Both the position numbers and the translations under genes were made by a program. A DNA stretch of 64,000 nt, taken from positions 1 to 64,000 of the forward strand of contig DXLU01000007.1 in NCBI GenBank assembly GCA_019414565.1, in the 5' to 3' direction. The stretch comes from Collinsella sp. (GTDB lineage: Bacteria; Actinomycetota; Coriobacteriia; Coriobacteriales; Coriobacteriaceae). A model generated the notes under the pieces. That model saw only the letters and a list, made by a program, of their open reading frames with translations. It had not been told where the DNA came from and ran no database searches. Of the stretch, positions 8,412 to 16,098 are shown in pieces (within the stretch, counting starts at the first letter, position 1; every line of letters starts with the position of its first letter).

Positions 8412-8557
8412 CGAGCGTGGATTTTCTCCCGTTTGAAATCGAGCGTGGATAATCTCCCACTATTGGCGTGCCCCCAAGGCCAAAGTGGCAGATTATCCAC
8501 GATCATTCACTAAGCGGGAGATTTTCCACGCTCGTACGTCCGATAATCCACGCTCAG
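8412..8557. repeat. cluster of five GAGCGTGGATWWTCTCCC units
   Basis: Two direct copies (8412-8431, 8440-8459) are followed by three inverted copies (about 8485-8503, 8515-8534, 8541-8557, the last shortened), giving a nested inverted-repeat array. The same unit recurs as a palindrome at 22017-22110. Confidence 0.85.
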
Positions 8558-8587
8558 GGGGGGCAGCCGAGCTCGACACGGCTTTTG

Positions 8588-8721
8588 TCTCGATCTGTAA
8601 CATATAGAGAACATTTTCTCCCCTATCTGTTACAGGTCGAGATATTACGCAGAGACCTCCGCTTACGTCTCATTCTGTAACAGTAAGAAAGGTTTTCAGC
8701 TTCTTCGTGTTACAGATCGAG
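8588..8721. repeat. two tandem CTCGATCTGTAACA palindromes
   Basis: Unit one pairs TCTCGATCTGTAACATATAG (8588-8607) with CTATCTGTTACAGGTCGAGA (8623-8642). Unit two pairs 8669-8689 with 8701-8721, again using CTGTAACA / TGTTACAG. The arms match well but not perfectly. Confidence 0.8.
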
Positions 8722-8777
8722 TCAAACCTGAAGCTTGGTTGGCGCCAAACACGCTGACTTATCGACATAAATAGAAA

Positions 8778-8808
8778 CGGGCCCTGTCCCTCAGGGGGAC
8801 AGGGCCCG
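8778..8808 (-). terminator. terminator of tRNA-Thr(TGT)
   Basis: A 13-bp GC-rich stem CGGGCCCTGTCCC / GGGACAGGGCCCG lies 9 bp after the tRNA 3' end. It could also act for plus-strand transcripts. Confidence 0.8.
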
Positions 8809-8817
8809 AAACTCTCA

Positions 8818-8892
8818 TGGAGCCAGTGACAGGAATCGAACCTGCAACCCACTGATTACAAATCAGTTGCGCTACCGTTGCGCCACACTGGC
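8818..8892 (-). tRNA. tRNA-Thr (TGT)
   Basis: The acceptor GCCAGTG / CACTGGC, anticodon stem-loop CTGATTTGTAATCAG and encoded CCA are visible. This single-gene unit has its own promoter and terminator. Confidence 0.95.
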
Positions 8893-8922
8893 ACACTTGG
8901 CGCTTTCGCGCGAAGCCAGTTA

Positions 8923-8951
8923 AGAATAAAGGAATTGCGGACGAGGCGCAA
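8923..8951 (-). promoter_or_regulatory. promoter of tRNA-Thr(TGT)
   Basis: TTGCGC (plus 8946-8951), a 17-bp spacer, then TATTCT (plus 8923-8928), about 31 bp before the tRNA. Confidence 0.55.
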
Positions 8952-8976
8952 CAGACCCTTCGACCGACCATATCTC

Positions 8977-9079
8977 AAAACTATTCGTCAGAACGAATAG
9001 TTTTATCCGTTCGCCAAAACCAAAAACTATTCGTTTTGGCGACGGCAACCCACAGTCCGTTGATTACAAATCAACGGAC
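8977..9079. repeat. three palindromes and a tRNA-Thr-like relic downstream of yacP
   Basis: The palindromes are AAAACTATTCGT / ACGAATAGTTTT (8977-9004), CGCCAAAAC / GTTTTGGCG (about 9012-9041, containing another ACTATTCGT) and GTCCGTTGATT / AATCAACGGAC (9055-9079). Sequence 9042-9070 resembles the T-stem/anticodon-arm part of the neighbouring tRNA-Thr on the same strand. Confidence 0.7.
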
Positions 9080-9115
9080 CGGCCAATTGGGAAACGGGTC
9101 TCTATGGATAATCCC

Positions 9116-9793
9116 CTACCTCCCGCGCAGGGCCTTGAGCTTGGCCAGGGCATCGGGGCTCAGGCGGCTGCCCAGGGTCATCTTGATCTGCGGAGCTTCC
9201 TCTGCCTCGTGAACGTCGTTATCGATCTGTTTGATCTCGTCCACCAGCATGCGGCTCGAGATGCGCGTAACGCCCTTACCCATGACGACGGCCTGGATCG
9301 TGCCGTCGCTCGACACCACGGAGCACGCGCGGCCTTCCTCGCGCGCCTCGATGCAGAGCTTCTGCACCACGGTGTCGGCCGATACGCCCGTCGGCGAAAA
9401 CTCGATGCGCACGCCGCGGGCCGGCAGGTTGGGGCGCTCGCTGGAGATATTGCCCGCGCCGTCAAACACGATTACGGCCTCGTAGCGGCCCTGGGCAAAC
9501 GCGGCAACATCGTTGATGAGTGCCGTGCGCGCCATATCGTGAACGTCGCTGGAATACGGATCATCGGAATGGTCGTAGACGAGCTTTTCGTAGCGCGGCG
9601 TGCAGTGGATCACGTTGTAGCCGTCGACCACCAGCAGCTCGGGCTTATTGGAGTGCACCGTCGAGACCGGGTCGGCGATGGCCTGCGCAAACGCATTGCC
9701 GCCCACGCCATAGGTCGCGGCCGAAACAATCGGCTTGGCCGAGCCTTCGCCAAAGCGCTTGGCCTTGGACTTGGCGCGGTTCTTCTTGGACAT
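9116..9793 (-). CDS. yacP: NYN-domain ribonuclease, YacP/Rae1 family
   Basis: The 225-residue protein belongs to the PIN-like NYN family whose Bacillus member Rae1 cleaves mRNA on the ribosome. A basic N-terminal tail (MSKKNRAKSKAKRFGEG) precedes the nuclease core LLVVDGYNVIHCTPRYEKL, with its catalytic Asp, and VFDGAGN. Further acidic positions are in VSSDGTIQAVVMG. It starts three bases after rlmB with RBS GGAGGAG. The rlmB-yacP pairing is conserved in many Gram-positives. Confidence 0.88.
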   Translation of the reverse strand: MSKKNRAKSKAKRFGEGSAKPIVSAATYGVGGNAFAQAIADPVSTVHSNKPELLVVDGYNVIHCTPRYEKLVYDHSDDPYSSDVHDMARTALINDVAAFAQGRYEAVIVFDGAGNISSERPNLPARGVRIEFSPTGVSADTVVQKLCIEAREEGRACSVVSSDGTIQAVVMGKGVTRISSRMLVDEIKQIDNDVHEAEEAPQIKMTLGSRLSPDALAKLKALRGR

Positions 9794-9796
9794 GCG

Positions 9797-10717
9797 CTAC
9801 TCCTCCCCCATGAGCTCGCCGGCATTGCGGCGCAGCCACTCAAAGCACAGCGCGGTGGTCGCCTGGGCCACATTGAGACTCTCGGTCATGCCGCGCTGGG
9901 GAAGCTTGGTCAAAAAGTCGCATTTCTCGAGCACCAGGCGCGAGATGCCGTCGCCCTCGGAGCCCATGACGAGCGCAACGCGGCCCTCGAAGGGAGCATC
10001 CCAGCAACTGCCCTCGGCGTGCTCGGAAGCACCGCCCACCCAAAAGCTGGCGGCCTTGAGGTCGTCAAGCGCTCGGGCGATATTGGGAACCTGCGCGATG
10101 GGCAGGTGCATGACGGCACCAGCGGAGGTTTTGTAGCTGCCCACGGTCACACCGGCGGCGCGCTTGTTGGCAATGATGACGCCCGCTGCGCCCACGACCT
10201 CGGCAGAGCGCACGATCGCACCAAAATTGCCATCGTCGGTCACATGGTCGAGCACGACGACGAGCGCCGGTCCTTCACCCGCGCGATCGAGAATATCGGC
10301 GACATCGGCATAGGGGAAATTGCCCACCTCGAGCGCAATGCCCTGGTGAGCGCCATGGCTCGACAGCGCATCGAGCTGCGTGCGCGGCACATACTTAATG
10401 CGGACGTCCGCGGCGTTGAGGTCGTCGACCAGACGCGACAAGGCGGCATCGCGCTCCCCGCCCTCGGCGATGAGCGCGCACTTGACGGGAAAGCCGGTAC
10501 GCAGTGCCTCGGCGGCAGCACGACGACCTTCGATAAACTCGCCCTTGGGAACCTGAACGTTGTCGCGGTTGCGATCTCGCTGCGAACGCGCAGCCTGGGC
10601 TTGGGAGCGCTCGCGCTGGCCCTTGGGAGTGGCAGCGCGGTCGTTGCGGCGAATCGCACGCGAGCCAGAAGCAGCCTGCTTGCCTCCACGCGGTGCACGT
10701 TTGCGATTGTCGGCCAT
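9797..10717 (-). CDS. rlmB: 23S rRNA (guanosine-2'-O-)-methyltransferase RlmB
   Basis: The 306-residue SPOUT methyltransferase methylates G2251 of 23S rRNA. A basic low-complexity N-terminus of about 55 residues precedes the TrmH-type substrate-binding domain (EGRRAAAEAL). The knotted SAM domain has VVLDHVTDDGNFGAIVRSAEVVGA, ALVMGSEGDGISRLVLEKCD and LPQRGMTESLNVAQATT (three family motifs). The RBS is AAGGAGG. The mini-III RNase gene often present before rlmB is missing, replaced by a long palindrome. Confidence 0.93.
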   Translation of the reverse strand: MADNRKRAPRGGKQAASGSRAIRRNDRAATPKGQRERSQAQAARSQRDRNRDNVQVPKGEFIEGRRAAAEALRTGFPVKCALIAEGGERDAALSRLVDDLNAADVRIKYVPRTQLDALSSHGAHQGIALEVGNFPYADVADILDRAGEGPALVVVLDHVTDDGNFGAIVRSAEVVGAAGVIIANKRAAGVTVGSYKTSAGAVMHLPIAQVPNIARALDDLKAASFWVGGASEHAEGSCWDAPFEGRVALVMGSEGDGISRLVLEKCDFLTKLPQRGMTESLNVAQATTALCFEWLRRNAGELMGEE

Positions 10718-10751
10718 AAAACGGCCTCCTTAAATAGATAACGAACAAGAA

Positions 10752-10854
10752 TCGACCGTCCGAGCCACGGCACCTTGCCTTTCAATCGTTGGGCATGACC
10801 ACCAGGTCTATGCCCCCCTCTTTCAAGGCAATCTGCCGCACCTCGAACGGTCGA
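10752..10854. repeat. long imperfect hairpin between cysS and rlmB
   Basis: The two halves are reverse complements with about 49-50 bases each. Matched blocks are TCGACCGT, CGAG, CGGCA, TTGCCTT, GGGCAT and GACC, around the tip GACC-ACCA-GGTC. It starts seven bases after the cysS stop. It could be a structured RNA, a MITE or a very long terminator hairpin. Confidence 0.8.
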
Positions 10855-10860
10855 CAAATA

Positions 10861-12327
10861 CTAGAGACTCTTAATACGAGTACCCGCGGCCGTATCTTCA
10901 ATCGTCAGCCCGAGGTCCTTGAGCTGGTCGCGGATGGCGTCGGCCAGATCCCAGTTCTTGGCGGCACGGGCCTCGGCACGGGCCTCGAGAATCTTGGCAG
11001 CGGCCTCGTCCACGTCGTCACCCGTGTAGGCGACTAGGCCGGCGGCAACGCCCAGCAGGCCCAGCGGCAGCTCGACCTTGGGCTCGGGAAGCTCAACGCC
11101 AAATGTGTCGAGCAGCTCGACCAGCATATCGGCGGCGGCAAGCGCGGCGGCCTTGTCGGCAGCGTCGCCCGCCTGCTCCAGGTACTGGTTGCACTCGGTC
11201 ACAAAGCCAAAGACAGCACCCATGGCACCGGCAGTGTTAAAGTCGTCGTCCATGCACTCCTTAAAGGCGGCACGGGTCTCGGCGGCCTTGGCGGCAAACG
11301 CCTCAGATGCTGCCTCATCGGCATCGGCCGCCGCATGGTTCGCGGCCCAGCGCAGGTTCTCGACCGTACCGGCGATACGCGTAAGCGAGTTCTCGGCACC
11401 CTCCAGGCGCTCCCAAGAAAAGTCGAGCGGCGAGCGATAGCTCGTCTGCAGCATAAGCAGGCGCAGGGCCGCAGCAGAGTGCTGTTCGAGCACCTCGGCC
11501 AGCGTAAAGAAGTTTCCGAGCGACTTGGACATCTTCTCGCCGTCTACCAGCAGCATGCCCGTGTGCATCCAGGTGTTGGAGAAACCCTGGTGCCAGGCGC
11601 AGGTGGCCTGGGCACACTCGTTCTCGTGATGCGGGAAGGCAAGGTCGGAGCCGCCGCCGTGGATGTCGATCGGGGTGCCCAGGTAGCGATGCACCATGGC
11701 GGCGCACTCGGTGTGCCAACCGGGACGGCCTTCGCCCCAGGGGCTCGGCCAGCTGGGCTCGCCGGGCTTGGCGGCCTTCCACAGGGCAAAGTCGAGCGGG
11801 TCGTTCTTGTCCTCGTTCTCCTCGATGCGCGCGCCAACCATCAGATCGTCGATGTTGCGGCCCGAAACCTGACCATAGTTGGGATCGCTGCGCACGGCAA
11901 AGTACACGTCGCCGTTATCGGCGGCGTAGGCATGGCCCTGCTCGATAAGCGTCTTGATCATAGCGATCATGGGGCCGATCTCCTTGGTGGCGCGGGGGCG
12001 CACATCGGGATCGAGCACGTTGGCGGCACGCATGACGCCGATGAACTTGTCGGAGAACTCCGTCGCGACCTCGGCGGCCGTGCGGCCCTGCTCGTTGGCG
12101 CGCTTGATGATCTTGTCATCGACATCGGTGAGGTTCTGGGCGAACGTGACCTCGTAGCCGCTCGCGATGAGCCAGCGACGAATCACGTCAAAGCTGATGA
12201 ACGTGCGAGCATTGCCGATGTGGATGTTGTCGTAGACCGTGGGGCCGCACACGTACATGCGAACCTTGCCGGACTCGATGGGCTGGAACTCTTCCTTTTT
12301 ATGGGTAGCGCTGTTGTAGATACGCAT
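10861..12327 (-). CDS. cysS: cysteine--tRNA ligase
   Basis: The 488-residue class I synthetase charges tRNA-Cys. Visible motifs are the zinc-binding CGPTVYD, HIGNARTFISFD (HIGH), GWHTECA, HGGGSDLAFPHHENE and KMSKSLGN (KMSKS). A helical tRNA-binding C-terminal domain ends with IRDQLKDLGLTIEDT. The RBS AAGGAG gives a good start. It follows ispF by three bases. Confidence 0.97.
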   Translation of the reverse strand: MRIYNSATHKKEEFQPIESGKVRMYVCGPTVYDNIHIGNARTFISFDVIRRWLIASGYEVTFAQNLTDVDDKIIKRANEQGRTAAEVATEFSDKFIGVMRAANVLDPDVRPRATKEIGPMIAMIKTLIEQGHAYAADNGDVYFAVRSDPNYGQVSGRNIDDLMVGARIEENEDKNDPLDFALWKAAKPGEPSWPSPWGEGRPGWHTECAAMVHRYLGTPIDIHGGGSDLAFPHHENECAQATCAWHQGFSNTWMHTGMLLVDGEKMSKSLGNFFTLAEVLEQHSAAALRLLMLQTSYRSPLDFSWERLEGAENSLTRIAGTVENLRWAANHAAADADEAASEAFAAKAAETRAAFKECMDDDFNTAGAMGAVFGFVTECNQYLEQAGDAADKAAALAAADMLVELLDTFGVELPEPKVELPLGLLGVAAGLVAYTGDDVDEAAAKILEARAEARAAKNWDLADAIRDQLKDLGLTIEDTAAGTRIKSL

Positions 12328-12330
12328 TCG

Positions 12331-12825
12331 TTACTCCTTAACGGTTTTCTGTAGCAGGCAGACGGCCCAGGCGCCAATTCCCTCGCCCTGGCCTTCCCAA
12401 CCGAGCTTTTCGGTCGTGGTGGCGGCGACGCCCACGTTTTCGACGTCGACACCCAGGGCATGGGCAAGGTTGGCGCGCATGGCATCGCGGTGCGGAGTGA
12501 TCTTGGGTTGCTGGCAGGCAATGGTGCAATCGGCATCGACAAACTCAAAGCCAAGCTCGCGCGCATAGTCCATCACGCGAGCGAGCAGCACCATCGAATC
12601 GGCACCCTCGTAGGCGGGATCGGTGTCGGGGAATAGCTTGCCGATATCTCCCCCGCGGCAGGCGCCCAGAATGGCGTCGGCCAAGGCGTGCGCGAGCACA
12701 TCGGCATCCGAGTGGCCCAGCAGGCCGCGCTCGTAGGGAATGTCAACCCCGCCGATGATACATCGACGCCCCTCCACCAAACGGTGGACGTCGTAGCCGT
12801 GGCCAATGCGCAGGTTACTGAACAT
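12331..12825 (-). CDS. ispF: 2-C-methyl-D-erythritol 2,4-cyclodiphosphate synthase
   Basis: The 164-residue MEP-pathway enzyme converts CDP-ME-2P to MEcPP. The zinc site is GHGYDVHRL near the N-terminus and GHSDADVLAHALADAILGA near residue 34. The C-terminal motif TTTEKLGW(E)GQGEG is present. Its start overlaps the ispD end by 11 bases. Confidence 0.96.
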   Translation of the reverse strand: MFSNLRIGHGYDVHRLVEGRRCIIGGVDIPYERGLLGHSDADVLAHALADAILGACRGGDIGKLFPDTDPAYEGADSMVLLARVMDYARELGFEFVDADCTIACQQPKITPHRDAMRANLAHALGVDVENVGVAATTTEKLGWEGQGEGIGAWAVCLLQKTVKE

Positions 12826-13543
12826 GGGGAAGGTCCTCTCCCTCGGCCATGCGACCGAGCAGAATCGCGGTTACGGGACGCAGGTCCTCGGGCACCGTCA
12901 CCTTAAGGTTATCGCGCGGGCTCTGGACACAGCGGACGCGCCCGCCCATGCGCTCGACCAGCGATGAATCGTCGGTGCCGATAAAGCCCTCGGCGATAGC
13001 AGCGGCGTGAGCGCGCTTCATGGCGTCGACGCTAAAGATCTGCGGCGTCTGCGCGGCCCAATAGAGCTCGCGCGGCGGCGTCTCGACGATGTTGTCGCCA
13101 TCGACGATCTTGAGCGTGTCGATGGCAGGCTGGCCGCACACGACGCCGTCGAGGGCACGGTCGCCCACAAGCACGTCGATCGCATGATCGATGGCCTCGG
13201 TCGTAATGAGCGGACGGGCGCCGTCGTGGATGGCGACATATTCGAAACCCGCCGGAGCCGCATGCACGCCGGCACGGGTGGAATCCTGGCGGGTCTCGCC
13301 GGCATCGGCAAAGCTGATGGGCGTGTCATAGTCAAACGGGTCGATGGCCAGGCGGCGCATCTCGGCACGGCGCTCGGAAGGACACACCACCACGATGTGG
13401 CCGACCTTATTGCTACGGTCAAATGCGCGGATAGACCAGCTCATGAGCGGACGGCCCGCCACGTTAACGAGCTGCTTGCCGCCGGGATTTCCAAAGCGCT
13501 GGCCACTGCCGCCGGCAACGACCACGGCGCATACGGGCGCCAT
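12815..13543 (-). CDS. ispD: 2-C-methyl-D-erythritol 4-phosphate cytidylyltransferase
   Basis: The 242-residue enzyme makes CDP-ME in the MEP isoprenoid pathway. The nucleotide-binding loop is VVVAGGSGQRFG near residue 7, followed by KQLVNVAGRPLMSW. Later motifs are HDGARPL and the C-terminal VPEDL. The ATG at 13543 overlaps the disA stop (TAATG), which fixes the start. A longer upstream reading in this frame is only disA antiphase. Confidence 0.95.
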   Translation of the reverse strand: MAPVCAVVVAGGSGQRFGNPGGKQLVNVAGRPLMSWSIRAFDRSNKVGHIVVVCPSERRAEMRRLAIDPFDYDTPISFADAGETRQDSTRAGVHAAPAGFEYVAIHDGARPLITTEAIDHAIDVLVGDRALDGVVCGQPAIDTLKIVDGDNIVETPPRELYWAAQTPQIFSVDAMKRAHAAAIAEGFIGTDDSSLVERMGGRVRCVQSPRDNLKVTVPEDLRPVTAILLGRMAEGEDLPHVQ

Positions 13544-14610
13544 TATGCGTTCCCCTGTTTGGTGCCCTTCATGCGGTACAGGGAGTCCGCAAGAATGGCA
13601 GGGTTGTTGACGCCAAAGTCGCCTAGGCGCTCCGGATCCTCGCTGATGTCGTCCATGAGCTCCTGCAGCGATCCATACTCGTCGACGATCTTCTCGGCCA
13701 CGCCGTCGCGCACGACGGACACGCGCGAAAGCGTGCGCAGGCCCAGCGGTGTCATGACGGAGTCCTCGTCCAGGTCGTCGTAACCCAGAACCGCCGCCAC
13801 ATGCTGCGGGTCGGACAAGTCCTTGGGCGTCATACGGCTCAGGTTGGCGCGGATCTTTTCGGCATTGGCCTCGGAGGAATCGCTCGCATAGTCGCGAATC
13901 ATCAGGTCGTACTCGGTATCCATGCTGGAGCCGGCGAGCTGCTCGAGCTGCATCTGCACGAGCTTGCCCTGGTTGCCCAGCTTGACAATGCAATCCTTAA
14001 GTTCGGTCTTTGCCTGCTGCATGATCTCGAAGCTCGAGAAAATCCCGGTAATGTCGGCGAGCGTAACGTAGTCGTCGAGCTCGAGGGCCGTCAGGCGCAG
14101 CAGGGAGCGGTCGAGCGACTGACGGGTAGTCTGGAGCGTGGCGACGAGCTGGTTGACCGAGCTCATGATGGTGGTGACGGGCTGGATCTCGTAGCTCTTG
14201 CCGTGAACGTACACGTTGACGACGGCACGACGGGCCGAGACCGAGATCACGATGGCATCCGTGAGCACCGACATGCGGGCGGCGGTGCGGTGACGCATGC
14301 CCGTCTCACTCGTGGCAAGCGAGGGATCGGGATTGAGGTGGAAGTTGGCGCGCAGGATCTGGGTGAGGTCGCCGTCGATGACGATGGCGCCGTCCATCTT
14401 GGAAAGCTCGAACAGGCGGTTCGAGGTAAACGAAATGTTGAGCGGGAAGCCGTCGTTACCAGCAGCGAGCACGTTTTCGGCGTCGCCGACGCAAATAAGA
14501 GCGCCCAGGTGACCAGCAATGATCATGTCGAGGGCGGTGCGGATCGGCTGGCCAGGTGCCGTCAGGCGGATGGCCTGTTCCATACGCTTTTGCAGCTCGT
14601 TCTTATCCAA
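13543..14610 (-). CDS. disA: DNA integrity scanning diadenylate cyclase DisA
   Basis: The 355-residue enzyme makes cyclic di-AMP and scans DNA. The DAC domain has MDGAIVIDGDL (DGA motif) near residue 74 and GMRHRTAARMS (RHR motif) near 107. A helical linker and a C-terminal helix-hairpin-helix region (GLRTLSRVSVVRDGVAEKI) follow. The start is TTG at 14610 with GGGAG seven bases before it. The usual partner radA is not upstream; a plus-strand block lies there instead. Confidence 0.95.
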   Translation of the reverse strand: MDKNELQKRMEQAIRLTAPGQPIRTALDMIIAGHLGALICVGDAENVLAAGNDGFPLNISFTSNRLFELSKMDGAIVIDGDLTQILRANFHLNPDPSLATSETGMRHRTAARMSVLTDAIVISVSARRAVVNVYVHGKSYEIQPVTTIMSSVNQLVATLQTTRQSLDRSLLRLTALELDDYVTLADITGIFSSFEIMQQAKTELKDCIVKLGNQGKLVQMQLEQLAGSSMDTEYDLMIRDYASDSSEANAEKIRANLSRMTPKDLSDPQHVAAVLGYDDLDEDSVMTPLGLRTLSRVSVVRDGVAEKIVDEYGSLQELMDDISEDPERLGDFGVNNPAILADSLYRMKGTKQGNA

Positions 14611-14763
14611 GGCATCGCTCCCATCGCATACGCTCCATAAACGCTAAATAGTTTCTCACGGTTTGTCCCCGCGGCGCTCGCGAAATCCGATGCTTACAGA
14701 ATGAGCGAACACCGCTGAGAGCCTCAACCCAAATGAGCTGTTCATGTGGTAGCATCGGGATTC

Positions 14764-14850
14764 ACATGAATGAGGGAGTAGTCGCGTGACCGGGTTCGCC
14801 TCCGGTGGCGCGGCAAGTCAACATACTGGCCGACACGGTCTGGCTTGCCT
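14764..14850 (+). promoter_or_regulatory. yybP-ykoY Mn2+ riboswitch
   Basis: The conserved blocks GAGGGAGTAG (about 14772) and GTCAACATACTGGCC (about 14817), with the intervening stem, match the yybP-ykoY aptamer. It precedes a Mn2+ exporter gene, the family's classic target. Mn2+ binding should prevent the terminator at 14860. Confidence 0.9.
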
Positions 14851-14859
14851 TAATGAACG

Positions 14860-14904
14860 AGACTCGTGGTTGTACGCGCGGCGCGTACGCCACGGGTCTT
14901 TTTT
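14860..14904 (+). terminator. expression-platform terminator of the Mn2+ riboswitch
   Basis: GACTCGTGGTTGTACGCGC pairs with GCGCGTACGCCACGGGTC and is followed by TTTTTT. It lies between aptamer and coding region, so control is by transcription termination. Confidence 0.88.
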
Positions 14905-14959
14905 GTTGCTCCCCTGTCAGAAGTACACGCGGGTTCGCCCGCAAGGAGGGAGCCAAACC

Positions 14960-15538
14960 ATGGGACTCGTAGAGCTCGTGCTGCTCGCCATTGGCCTTTC
15001 GATGGACGCCTTTGCCGTATCCATCTGCAAGGGCCTTGGCATGAAGAAGATCAACCTTAAGGTCGCCGTAGTGCTCGGCCTGTTCTTTGGCGGCTTCCAG
15101 GCCGGCATGCCCGTGATCGGATGGGCGCTTGGCAGCCAGTTTATGGGCATCATCGGCCCCATCGACCATTGGATTGCCTTTATCCTTTTGGCCTTCATCG
15201 GCGGCAAAATGCTGTGGGAGGCTTTTACCGAGGACGAGGATGAAGGCGACGGCAAGAATGCCGAAAAGATTGAACTGAGCGAGTACCTGATCCTCGCCAT
15301 CGCCACTTCAATCGACGCCCTGGCCGTGGGCATCTCGTTCGCCGCGCTTTCGGTCGACATCGTTCCCGCTGTATCGCTTATCGGCGTCACAACGTTTATC
15401 TTCTCCGTCGCCGGCGTAGCGATCGGCCACACCTTTGGCGCGCGCTACGAAAAACCTGCCACCATCGTGGGCGGCATCGTGCTCATCCTCATCGGACTTA
15501 AGATCTTGCTTGAGCATCTGGGGATTTTGGCGCTGTAA
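14960..15538 (+). CDS. mntP: manganese efflux pump MntP
   Basis: The 192-residue six-helix membrane protein exports Mn2+. It starts MGLVELVLLAIGLSMDAFAV and repeats a related half (LAIATSIDALAVGISFAAL) with the conserved Asp residues SMDA and SIDA. A charged loop EDEDEGDGKNAE sits between halves. The ATG at 14960 has AAGGAGGG before it. It is controlled by the upstream Mn2+ riboswitch. Confidence 0.96.
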   Translation: MGLVELVLLAIGLSMDAFAVSICKGLGMKKINLKVAVVLGLFFGGFQAGMPVIGWALGSQFMGIIGPIDHWIAFILLAFIGGKMLWEAFTEDEDEGDGKNAEKIELSEYLILAIATSIDALAVGISFAALSVDIVPAVSLIGVTTFIFSVAGVAIGHTFGARYEKPATIVGGIVLILIGLKILLEHLGILAL

Positions 15539-15574
15539 CGCCAAACACAATCGCTCAAAACTCAACGCCAGTAC

Positions 15575-15608
15575 AAGGCCTCATGCAAAGTTTTGCATGA
15601 GGCCTTTT
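15575..15608 (+). terminator. mntP terminator
   Basis: A perfect 15-bp stem AAGGCCTCATGCAAA / TTTGCATGAGGCCTT with a GT loop is followed by TT. It shares the TTTTGCAT word with the adjacent hip operator. Confidence 0.88.
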
Positions 15609-15609
15609 C

Positions 15610-15652
15610 GTGCAGACTTTTGCATGTCATACTGATATGCAAAAGTCTGCAC
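15610..15652 (+). promoter_or_regulatory. operator palindrome of the hipBA operon
   Basis: GTGCAGACTTTTGCAT and ATGCAAAAGTCTGCAC form a perfect 16-bp inverted repeat with an 11-bp spacer. It ends 14 bp before the hipB start. Autorepression by the HipB antitoxin (with HipA) is the expected use. Confidence 0.85.
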
Positions 15653-15666
15653 GTTAGGAGATCGCC

Positions 15667-16098
15667 GTGAATACCCTTCCCATCACCACACCGCGCCAAG
15701 CTGGCATCTACGTGCGCCAGGCACGCGAGGCTCAGGGTCTCACCCGTGCCGCCCTCGCCAAAACGGCCAGTGTTTCAGAGCGCCTGCTCGCATCGCTCGA
15801 GCTAGGAGACGCCACCGGCATTCGACTCGACAAGTTGCTGTCCGTCTTTAACGCACTCGGCATAGGTCTCTTTGCGCAAAGCGATAACGACTCCATCGCA
15901 TCGCCCTCCGAACATCCGACGACGAAAGCGGACCTCCCTATCGCGAACTCGAATGCCCTGCCAAAGCCAAGCGTAGGCAGACGACCCGCTCGACAAGGAA
16001 CGCCATCTTCCTATGGTGCCTTGCTGGCCCAAATCGCAGCCGAGCAAGGCCTTTCCGACACTTCAGACCTCTCCTTTGACTGTAAGGTTGTGAAATAA
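15667..16098 (+). CDS. hipB: HipB-like XRE-family antitoxin
   Basis: The 143-residue protein has an N-terminal helix-turn-helix of XRE type (about residues 10-65): YVRQAREAQGLTRAALAKTA, then VSERLLASLELGD and KLLSVFNALGIGLF. A polar C-terminal tail of about 70 residues ends with an SFDCKVVK segment. It starts at GTG with TAGGAG six bases before. Its stop directly abuts hipA (TAAATG). The operator just upstream indicates autoregulation. The sequence is visibly less GC-rich than its neighbours, suggesting transfer. Confidence 0.88.
   Translation: MNTLPITTPRQAGIYVRQAREAQGLTRAALAKTASVSERLLASLELGDATGIRLDKLLSVFNALGIGLFAQSDNDSIASPSEHPTTKADLPIANSNALPKPSVGRRPARQGTPSSYGALLAQIAAEQGLSDTSDLSFDCKVVK

Larger units (their letters stand above)
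8198..8777. other. gene-free stretch filled with palindromic repeats
   Basis: No convincing coding region is visible between the tRNA-Tyr promoter and the terminator of the next tRNA. Most of it is made of two palindromic repeat families listed separately (8412-8557 and 8588-8721). Bases 8198-8411 hold no recognised feature. Confidence 0.6.

Noticed and set aside
10752..10854. A short peptide reading (FEVRQIALKEGGIDLVVMPND) in the cysS-rlmB gap
   Set aside because: It looks protein-like but lies on one arm of a palindrome and has no start codon with a RBS. The palindrome explains the sequence better.
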